From: Rhabdochlamydiaceae bacterium
GTDB taxonomy: Bacteria > Chlamydiota > Chlamydiia > Chlamydiales > Rhabdochlamydiaceae
Assembly (NCBI GenBank): GCA_017994195.1
Contig: JAGOLG010000003.1
Coordinates: 1 to 48,153, forward strand
Direction of reading: 5' to 3'
DNA length: 48,153 nt
In this document: one piece after another, positions 7,701 through 13,234 of the stretch
Position numbering within the stretch: the first letter of the stretch is position 1
How the letters are laid out: each line of letters begins with the position of its first letter
Made by a program: the position numbers and the translations under genes
Notes under the pieces: model-generated
Told to the model about the DNA's origin: nothing
Databases searched by the model: none
Seen by the model: only the letters and a program-made list of their open reading frames with translations

Positions 7701-10618
7701 TGTCAAAACAAACAAAAACACATCTTCAGCTGTTTTTTGATGACCTTTTTTCTGAACCTCACGATTTAGCAATTAGTTATGATTTACGAATGAAAGCTTA
7801 TTGTTTTGAAGAATGTAAAAAACCAGAGAACATTTCGCAATACAATAGCTTTATTGAGCAAATTGTGAAGTTTTTGAACACATGCCCAAATCAGCAATTG
7901 ATCGTCAACCTATTAACAGGAAATAGCAAACTTATTAGTCAAAAAGAAGTAGCAGCAGTTTTCAGAAACCAAATTCAACATCCCCAAAAACAACTAGAAA
8001 CTCTGGTAACATTAAGACAACTAGCAGAAAACGGCCAAGCATTGCCTCCCGAGGTACTCGCAGAGCTTTGCACTTGTCTTTCCAATCTCAAAGTAGACCG
8101 CTATGCCAAATCCGAAGCCGCTGAGGCTTTGGGAGTGGTGGTTCGGGGCGGACAAGCATTGCCTACCGAAGCTTTTCAAGCTCTTATCGCTTGCCTCTCC
8201 GATCCCAAAGTAGAACGCTATGCCAAATCCCGAACCGCTGAGGTTTTAGGAGCCGCAGCTAAGAGCGGCCAAGCTTCGGCTGCCGAGGCCCTTGCAGCGC
8301 TCATCGCTTGCCTCTCCGATCCCAAAGTAGACCCCTGTGCCAAATCCGAAGCTGCTCAGGTGTTGGGAACAGTAGCTCGGAGTGGTCAAGCATTGCCTTT
8401 CGAGGCTTTTCAAGCGCTCATTGTTTTCGTCTTCGATCCTAAGATAGATAGCTATGACAAACTCCAAGCTGCTAGGACTTTTGCAGCGGTGGTTCGGAGC
8501 GGACAAGCTTTGCCTACCGAGGTTTTTCAAGCGCTTATCGCTTGCCTCTCCGACTCCGAAGTAGACGTCAATGTTAAATTCAAAATTGCTAAGGCTTTGA
8601 GAGCAGTGGCTCGAAGCGGACAAGCTTCGGCTGCCGAGGCCCTTGCAGCGCTCATCGCTTGCCTCTCCGATCCCAAAATAGATATCGCTGCTAGATTCGG
8701 CGTTGCTGAGGTTTTGGTGGTGATGGCTCAGAAAGGCCAAGTCTTGCCTCCCAAGGCTTTTCAAGACATCATAACTCTCCTCTCCGATCCAGATGGAGAC
8801 AGCGAAGCGATATCATTTATCGCTAAAGAGTTAGGAGCAGTTGCAAAGAGCAGCCAAACCTTCCCTCCCGAGGCTTTGCAAGCGCTTATTGCTTGCCTCT
8901 CTGATCCCACGAAAAAACATGTAAGATATGAAGCCGCTGAGGTTTTGGAAGCTGTGGCAAAAAGAGGCCAAGCATTGCCTTCTGAGGTTTTGCAAGTGTT
9001 CATTGCTTGCCTGTCTGATCCTAAGATGAAGCACTGGATCAAATCCCGAGCTGCCAAGATTTTAGGAGCTGTGGCAAAAAGAGGCCAAGCATTGCCTCTT
9101 GAGGCCGTTGCCGGACTCATTGCTTGCCTCTTCGATCCCAAGATAGAATTCGATGGCAAGTTCGGAGCTACTACAGCTTTGGGAGCGATGGAAAAAAGAG
9201 GCCAAGTCTCGCTTGCAGATGTTCTTGCAACACTCATTGCTCGTCTCTCTGATCCCATGGTAAATGGCAATGCCAAATCTGAGCTCGCTAGGGCTTTGGG
9301 AGCAATGGCTAAGAGTGGCCAAGCATTGACTTCCGAAGCTTTTCAAGCTCTTATCGCTTGCCTCTTTGATCCCACGATGGATTATAATGCTAAATCCGAA
9401 GTTGTTGGAACTTTGGGAACGGTGGCTTGGAGCGGCCAAACATTGCCTTCCGAGGCTTTTGCAGCGCTCATTGCTTGCCTCTTTGATCCCAAAGCAAACC
9501 AACCGCTTAAATTCAAAGTCGGCCATGCTTTCATGGCAGTGGCAAAAAGAGGCCAAGCCTTTCCTTCCGAGGCTTTGCAAGGGCTCATCGCTTGCGTTTC
9601 TGATCCTACATTAGACTACGATGCTAAAACCCATGTCGCTGAAGCTTTAGCAGCAGCTGCTAAGAGCGATCAAGCCTTGCCTTCCGAAGTTCTTACAGCC
9701 CTCAGTGCTTGCCTCTCCAATCCCAAGGTAGATAGCAAATCTAAGTTCGTAGCCTTTGAAGGGCTGAAAGCAAGAATTCAGAGTGGTCAAGCCTTGCCTC
9801 CTGAGGCTTTTCAAATACTTATTGCTTCCCTCTTTAGTGACATTATCGGCAGGACTGGTAAACCCTTACCCTCCATGTATAATGCTAAATTATTAGCCGC
9901 CAAAGTTCTGGCAGAGGTGGCTCGAAGCGGACAAGCGTTGCCTGCAGAGGCTTTTCAAGCACTTATCGCTTGCCTCTCCGATCCCAAGGTAGATGGCTAT
10001 ACCAAATCTCAAGCCGGTCAAGGATTGGGAGCAATGGCTAAGAGAGGCCACATATTGCCTTCCGAGGCCTTTGCAGGGCTCACAGTTTGCCTTTCCGGTT
10101 CTGAGATAGATAGCGATGCCACATTTCTAGCCGCTGAAGCTTTAGGAACTGCGGCTAAGAGTGGCCAAGCCCTGCCTCCTGAGGCGATTGCAGGACTCAT
10201 CGCTTGCCTCTCCGATCCTAAGGTGGATAGCACTGCAAAATCCCAAGCCGCAAAGACTTTAGGAATAGCAGCTAAGACCGACCAACCCTTATCCCTAGAA
10301 GCATTAGGAGAGATTATCCAAGCTTTAGATATGACAAGCGACAGTGATACAAAAACTTCGATTTTAGATTTCTTAGGTACAATAATTGAAAATCAGAGTT
10401 TTCAACTGAACAATAAAAATTATAAGCTTTTGGCCAAGCTGTTTTTTCTGACAGGTCATCCGCTTTTCTATCGAGAAGAAAGGTTTTATACAACATCAAA
10501 ACAGAATAAAATCTCTACAAATGAGAAAGTAGAAATCCCTATAAATCAAGGTGTTGATCCCAGTGAATTATATCAAAAGCTTGTTAGAGAGAGCATTGAG
10601 CTATTGCATGTGCTTTAA
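4739..10618 (+). CDS. STAND NTPase: N-module, TIR/SEFIR-like, NACHT, HEAT-like repeats (1959 aa)
   Basis: The chosen start is the ATG at 4739, with AAGGGAG five bases upstream; an in-frame GTG at 4709 lacks such a site and sits in a hairpin. Domains in order: residues 30-250, the module shared with the two TPR proteins; about 315-470, a TIR/SEFIR-like domain with SCFICFDPEEAEIAQWL, DHVIVVCTPSLKNK and a GGVAQEVRF helix; about 630-945, a NACHT domain with Walker A GSAGIGKS (637-644), Walker B LILLDGYDEL (714-723), TTRP (750-753) and HLTFQEFFAA; about 1090-1855, some 20 HEAT-like units of about 37 residues (core SGQALPTEAFQALIACLSDPK). No signal peptide is seen. STAND proteins bind a trigger through their repeats, oligomerise by NTP binding and activate an effector domain. 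The TIR/SEFIR part would be the effector, by analogy. Phage defence and host interaction are both possible. It ends in a 4-bp stop overlap with the convergent gene. Confidence 0.85.
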   Translation: MHNIQQKITQEIILSGLNQKFEKLQCDPSIPVKFGILGNYEQTDFINQLQSTLQKLPETDLVKRIATVFNDYVAVVFYPNKGFCTEMWVFESFQLATPHITRARSTLKKADSIEKLRKALNCFREALKIQKHVGGNVLELENAILEVSKKLFVQQNQYYPNDYLAIPDEIARYHETIKDFQTQENIFEALLTFVDNSPEQSRSAASYLLKAISHEFLSQPLLAADNFAVLFEKNLHHPQVALNCLKKAVSYFDQESRLDTLDYPSFLEKLNRSALMEVLEKTHDNDLQNLLNEKDAIRMVFDRMLVTLAKQSSSAPSCFICFDPEEAEIAQWLGQILIGDLETASIHPISTLRNLSYVDDFSDFQKKIRESDHVIVVCTPSLKNKCDQNREAPGGVAQEVRFSQERYRNPTKNREISLLYLEGDRTTACPSSFFEPVFASQYSPLDLPTKNRVFNYYNIVFELIGSIKKVSNQTVHQIKSLFIEEVRKVLNQEIDQKALEEWRSTPFKRKIVMSATHETQGAHRKFSLTEAGQAQEVIAQLRAHYTAKKCITLLIPQEHKEILIEQLYTRLAIIGDQEKKEKKKELAEVRPVQDVVGYGIMPTHESIFEPKETIKLEKLFELEKLKGKAQKRVLIQGSAGIGKSMLCHHMAFMWAKGELFTEFEYLFWLPLRSLNTDNYKHEGSLEAFLAKECQVDPDYIRSFLRHERLKGKTLILLDGYDELSPDAVNPKGVLNPVLKELKEFPNVLITTRPQHVDFTPDCNFEILGFDAKDVEKYIGRFFPEEQKEQAQELRQELKKTLVRSLARIPINLEIFCSLVAVREPLFGSTEASSTTSLYIRLTGWLFKQLRANKSLQLNDLSEVEESDERHLEDVDRFAEALEDIAWQAMEQNTLYFPEPQFTQLFREIGKKITLKDVARIGPLRIEEKECFFIHLTFQEFFAAAKLARLYTTDRERAKECLKKIKLEPRYMLVLKMVAGCLSLNQPKMSKQTKTHLQLFFDDLFSEPHDLAISYDLRMKAYCFEECKKPENISQYNSFIEQIVKFLNTCPNQQLIVNLLTGNSKLISQKEVAAVFRNQIQHPQKQLETLVTLRQLAENGQALPPEVLAELCTCLSNLKVDRYAKSEAAEALGVVVRGGQALPTEAFQALIACLSDPKVERYAKSRTAEVLGAAAKSGQASAAEALAALIACLSDPKVDPCAKSEAAQVLGTVARSGQALPFEAFQALIVFVFDPKIDSYDKLQAARTFAAVVRSGQALPTEVFQALIACLSDSEVDVNVKFKIAKALRAVARSGQASAAEALAALIACLSDPKIDIAARFGVAEVLVVMAQKGQVLPPKAFQDIITLLSDPDGDSEAISFIAKELGAVAKSSQTFPPEALQALIACLSDPTKKHVRYEAAEVLEAVAKRGQALPSEVLQVFIACLSDPKMKHWIKSRAAKILGAVAKRGQALPLEAVAGLIACLFDPKIEFDGKFGATTALGAMEKRGQVSLADVLATLIARLSDPMVNGNAKSELARALGAMAKSGQALTSEAFQALIACLFDPTMDYNAKSEVVGTLGTVAWSGQTLPSEAFAALIACLFDPKANQPLKFKVGHAFMAVAKRGQAFPSEALQGLIACVSDPTLDYDAKTHVAEALAAAAKSDQALPSEVLTALSACLSNPKVDSKSKFVAFEGLKARIQSGQALPPEAFQILIASLFSDIIGRTGKPLPSMYNAKLLAAKVLAEVARSGQALPAEAFQALIACLSDPKVDGYTKSQAGQGLGAMAKRGHILPSEAFAGLTVCLSGSEIDSDATFLAAEALGTAAKSGQALPPEAIAGLIACLSDPKVDSTAKSQAAKTLGIAAKTDQPLSLEALGEIIQALDMTSDSDTKTSILDFLGTIIENQSFQLNNKNYKLLAKLFFLTGHPLFYREERFYTTSKQNKISTNEKVEIPINQGVDPSELYQKLVRESIELLHVL
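8020..10290 (+). repeat. About 20 tandem 111-bp units coding HEAT-like repeats
   Basis: The period of about 111 bp is visible in the recurring codons for GQALPxEAFQALIACLSDP. Two non-adjacent units, near 8262-8325 and 8617-8680, share a nearly identical block coding GQASAAEALAALIACLSDPK, which suggests gene conversion or unequal exchange. The array looks richer in G and C than the N-terminal half of the same gene. Long open frames on the opposite strand are by-products of the repeats. Confidence 0.8.
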
Positions 10619-11985
10619 GATTTTTTTTGCCAAACAGTACCAGGTCCTTTTCCTTTTAAGATGAGACGTCCTTTTTTGCTTAATTGAGATAGAACATAGC
10701 GTAGCATTCTTTCAGAAAGCACTTTTGAAAACTTTTTATAAATCTCTCTAAAAGGAAGAGACTTTCCTTTGTTAAAGAGTTTCAAGATTTCTTTCTCCCT
10801 TTCCGATAACTCATCAGAAGATTGTTCTGGTATATGCCGATGAGACGTTTTCCGATGAGGATAAAAAGTCACTCTCATAAAGGTTCCATGCTCTACCCAT
10901 TCAGCCTCAGGATATCCTTGTTGGCGGCATTCTTCCGTTACTCTTTTATAACCGCTTCCCCATTCTTCCATCAAATTTAGTTCATGGAATACTTTGGCTA
11001 TGACTCGGTTACGCACTCTGCTGACACCCGATTTTAGATCATCCATGGTAAAACCGAAGGGAAGCATCCCGGGATTTTGGACTTCAAGCCTATTATCAAA
11101 AATGGCAATTTGTATTGTTGCGCCTGGAATGGAATAGTCTGCGTGAGCCAGCGCGTTAATCAAAATTTCTCTTAATGCAACTTCAGGATATTCCCGAATA
11201 TCTTTGCGCCGTATTTTTTGTATTTGTGCTGTCAGGCGTGTATTACGAGCAATAAATTTGGGAACTTCTTGAACAGCATCTAAAATGGTTCCTTCGATTT
11301 CATATTGATCTAGCAGATATGTTTTATCATCTCCGCGGAATCGTGCACATCTGACCCTTGCATCGGGAACAAATTGAAGTCGTGACTCATCCTTGCCAAA
11401 TAAAATCAATCCCCCAATAGAAGGAGCATATCCATGGTTTGATGGGACAAGCACTCCCAGCGATCTTAATTTTTTATCGTTTATTTCCTTGCCGATTTTG
11501 CTAAAGGCCTGTTTAATTTTTGCGATATCAAGCTCAGCTCTGGAAATAGCTTGCTGATCATACGATTGATTCGTCACCGACCTTTGAAGCTCTGCAATGA
11601 TATCAGGTCCTGCTGGACGGCTTGTTGAGCCCAGCCGAATGTAGACTCCGTTCGGAATGCCCTGTTTTTTGATATAGAAAGGAGCTCTCCAATGAGAGAC
11701 TTTAATAATAATAAGAGACTTTTCTTCTAAAGTGGCAATCTCAATTTCAGGCAGTATAGGCGGAGAGATGCTGTCGGCTATGGCATTGGCCAGTGTTTCT
11801 TCGGCTTTAAAAACATCCTGAACACCGAGAGTTTTTCCATCGGAGGAGCGGCCTATAATGAGAATGCCACCGGCTGTGTTTGCAAAGGCAACAATTGTCT
11901 TGAGAATGGGCTCGAGTGAAGAAAGGTCTTTCTTAAACTCTAAAACTTTAGATTCTGGTTGAGTGATCAATTCACGGATTTCCAT
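10615..11985 (-). CDS. AlbA_2 (Schlafen-type) putative transcriptional regulator, 456 aa
   Basis: The N-terminal AlbA_2/Schlafen-type domain (residues 1 to about 130) shows ESKVLEFKKDL, then KTIVAFANTAGGILIIG. The middle carries the ALREILINALAHADY segment and a late EEWGSGYKR motif, typical of the ATPase-like C-terminal half of COG2865 regulators. The last 80 residues look like a winged helix (LSEREKEILKLFNKGK onward). The frame stays open upstream to 12144, but those codons are the 10-bp repeat and the palindromic element, so I chose the second of two adjacent ATGs at 11985, with AGGAG five bases upstream. Family members are found beside mobile and defence genes. The stop overlaps that of the convergent NACHT gene (TTAA). 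DNA or RNA binding is likely; the target is unknown. Confidence 0.75.
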   Translation of the reverse strand: MEIRELITQPESKVLEFKKDLSSLEPILKTIVAFANTAGGILIIGRSSDGKTLGVQDVFKAEETLANAIADSISPPILPEIEIATLEEKSLIIIKVSHWRAPFYIKKQGIPNGVYIRLGSTSRPAGPDIIAELQRSVTNQSYDQQAISRAELDIAKIKQAFSKIGKEINDKKLRSLGVLVPSNHGYAPSIGGLILFGKDESRLQFVPDARVRCARFRGDDKTYLLDQYEIEGTILDAVQEVPKFIARNTRLTAQIQKIRRKDIREYPEVALREILINALAHADYSIPGATIQIAIFDNRLEVQNPGMLPFGFTMDDLKSGVSRVRNRVIAKVFHELNLMEEWGSGYKRVTEECRQQGYPEAEWVEHGTFMRVTFYPHRKTSHRHIPEQSSDELSEREKEILKLFNKGKSLPFREIYKKFSKVLSERMLRYVLSQLSKKGRLILKGKGPGTVWQKKS

Positions 11986-12000
11986 CATAACTCCTATCCT

Positions 12001-12055
12001 GCAATATCCTGCAATATCCTGCAATATCCTGCAATATCCTGCAATATCCTGCAAT
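12001..12055 (-). repeat. Tandem 10-bp repeat, five full copies plus half
   Basis: Five perfect copies of GCAATATCCT (AGGATATTGC on the other strand) run from 12001 to 12050, followed by GCAAT. The array starts 15 bases upstream of the AlbA_2 gene start, so it lies in its leader or promoter. The unit is not a multiple of three and near one helical turn, so a change in copy number would alter promoter spacing or phase. Confidence 0.9.
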
Positions 12056-12058
12056 GAT

Positions 12059-12232
12059 ATACCGAATCTGATTGAAAAGAAAAGAAATTGGCAAGGAAGC
12101 GCCCAGAATTTGAGCCAGGCAAAGCCAGCGCTGAAGCAGCTCAACTTGAATAAGTTGAGCGATGTAGGCGGGTCTCAAAGACAGTGGCTGTCTGACGCTG
12201 CCAAAAATATACTTTTCAATCAGATTCGGTAT
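12059..12232. mobile_element. MITE-like palindromic element with 21-bp terminal inverted repeats
   Basis: ATACCGAATCTGATTGAAAA and its next base at 12059-12079 recur exactly as reverse complement at 12212-12232. Between them lies an imperfect palindrome centred on GCTCAACTT-GAAT-AAGTTGAGC (near 12139-12160), with weaker matching in the flanks (TTTGAG on both arms). There is no coding capacity. Size, perfect ends and internal palindrome fit a non-autonomous miniature element; a clear target duplication beyond AT is not seen. The right end codes the last residues and stop of def. Confidence 0.65.
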
Positions 12233-12755
12233 TACGTGATTTCTTCTTGAGGGCGCGAAGCTTTTCTTGAACATCGCGTAGGTATTTGTCTTCGACGCGG
12301 TCGATGTAGAGAACGCCATTGATGTGATCGTTCTCATGAAGAATGACACGAGCATTTATGCCATCGATTTCTTCGACTACATGGCTGCCGTCAATGCGGG
12401 TGGACTCGACTTTGATCTTGATAGGCCGCTCGACAGGAAGCCGGATTTTAGGGATTGAAAGGCACCCCTCTTCCTCTATCCATGTTTCATCTGAGCGGGC
12501 AAGAATTTTGGGATTAATATAGACTATTGGATCCGAAACAGTCCATTTGCCACCGGGCTCATCAATATACCGTCTTAAGACAAATAGCCTGATAGCATGG
12601 CCGACTTGCTGAGCTGCAAGGCCTATTCCATCATTTTGATCCATGAGCTCGATCATGCCTCGGGCAAGCTCACGGATTTCATCTGTAATCTCTCTAATAG
12701 GCTCACCTTTCTTACGAAGAATAGGATCGCCGTAGATGTGAACCCGCAGCTTCAC
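12216..12755 (-). CDS. def: Peptide deformylase
   Basis: Removes the formyl group from the N-terminal methionine of new proteins, a metal-dependent cytosolic step. All three family motifs are present: GIGLAAQQ at residues 43-50, EEGCLS at 95-100 (metal-binding Cys98) and HENDH at 140-144 (His140, Glu141, His144). The length of 179 residues is normal. The start is a GTG at 12755 that overlaps the secG stop (GTGA), so def is translated after secG in one operon. The last five residues (NTESD) and the stop codon are encoded by the terminal inverted repeat of the adjacent palindromic element, so the natural C-terminus was probably replaced when the element arrived. The catalytic core is intact, so the enzyme should be active. 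Confidence 0.95.
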   Translation of the reverse strand: MKLRVHIYGDPILRKKGEPIREITDEIRELARGMIELMDQNDGIGLAAQQVGHAIRLFVLRRYIDEPGGKWTVSDPIVYINPKILARSDETWIEEEGCLSIPKIRLPVERPIKIKVESTRIDGSHVVEEIDGINARVILHENDHINGVLYIDRVEDKYLRDVQEKLRALKKKSRNTESD

Positions 12756-13042
12756 TGCTGGACCTCTTCAATCGTAGGAGGAACGACTTCAATACGGTTT
12801 TCACCAATGGATGCAGACCAGATCGAGAGAAGCACGCAGGCCACCATGAAGACAACGACAAGCCATCCGGTGAACTTTTTCAGCACAGCGGCAGTCGATG
12901 TTCCGAATAGCGATTCTCCCGGATCTCCACCGAATGAGGCGCCGAGCCCTAAACTCTTACTCTCTTGGATCAAAATCACAAGGCAGAGAATTCCACAGAG
13001 AAGCATGAAGAAAAAGATCGCTAAGTAAAATAAAAACGTCAT
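12752..13042 (-). CDS. secG: Preprotein translocase subunit SecG
   Basis: A 96-residue inner-membrane protein that assists SecYE in export. Two hydrophobic helices are visible, at about residues 2-25 (FLFYLAIFFFMLLCGILCLV) and 58-78, joined by the polar, Gly-rich loop GLGASFGGDPGESLFG that is typical of SecG. The length fits the family. The TGA stop overlaps the GTG start of def. In many bacteria secG follows tpiA; here tpiA lies 2.3 kb upstream with a large gene in between, and a decayed piece of tpiA remains just ahead of secG. Confidence 0.9.
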   Translation of the reverse strand: MTFLFYLAIFFFMLLCGILCLVILIQESKSLGLGASFGGDPGESLFGTSTAAVLKKFTGWLVVVFMVACVLLSIWSASIGENRIEVVPPTIEEVQQ

Positions 13043-13073
13043 TGAACACCTGGCCTATAAAATTTAAACGTAC

Positions 13074-13121
13074 CTATAAGGATGCATCATTCACAAGAGA
13101 AGCGTCAACCTTTTTTGTAGG
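13074..13121 (-). pseudogene. Decayed fragment of the tpiA 3' end
   Basis: On the minus strand these bases read TKKVDASLVNDASL then a stop, against TKNVDGALVGGASL near the end of the intact tpiA. In DNA, 13077-13118 matches 15422-15463 at 32 of 42 positions with no gap. It lies directly upstream of secG, where the end of tpiA would be expected in a tpiA-secG order. It looks like an old remnant left when the 722-codon gene came to lie between the two. Confidence 0.6.
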
Positions 13122-13176
13122 GATCATCTTAAATACTTTACCATGGTGTTAGAAAGATTTTGATTTTTCATTATTA

Positions 13177-13204
13177 TTGCTAAAAAAGACTTATCCAATA
13201 TAAA
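13177..13204 (+). promoter_or_regulatory. Candidate promoter of the 722-aa gene
   Basis: TTGCTA at 13177-13182 and TATAAA at 13199-13204 are 16 bases apart, and the ATG follows 30 bases after the -10 box. The region is AT-rich, so chance matches are possible. Confidence 0.4.
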
Positions 13205-13234
13205 ATTTTAGAATTTAATTGAGCTGAAATATTA

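Noticed and set aside
8246-9588. Several open frames on the minus strand in the HEAT array
   Set aside because: They follow the repeat unit of the STAND gene and encode no recognisable fold; by-products of its codon pattern.
12001-12055. CRISPR-like repeat
   Set aside because: The units are only 10 bp and directly adjacent without spacers; no cas genes are near.
11986-12144. N-terminal extension of the AlbA_2 protein
   Set aside because: These codons consist of the 10-bp repeat and palindromic element (LQDIAGYCRI repeated), and an AGGAG site marks the ATG at 11985.
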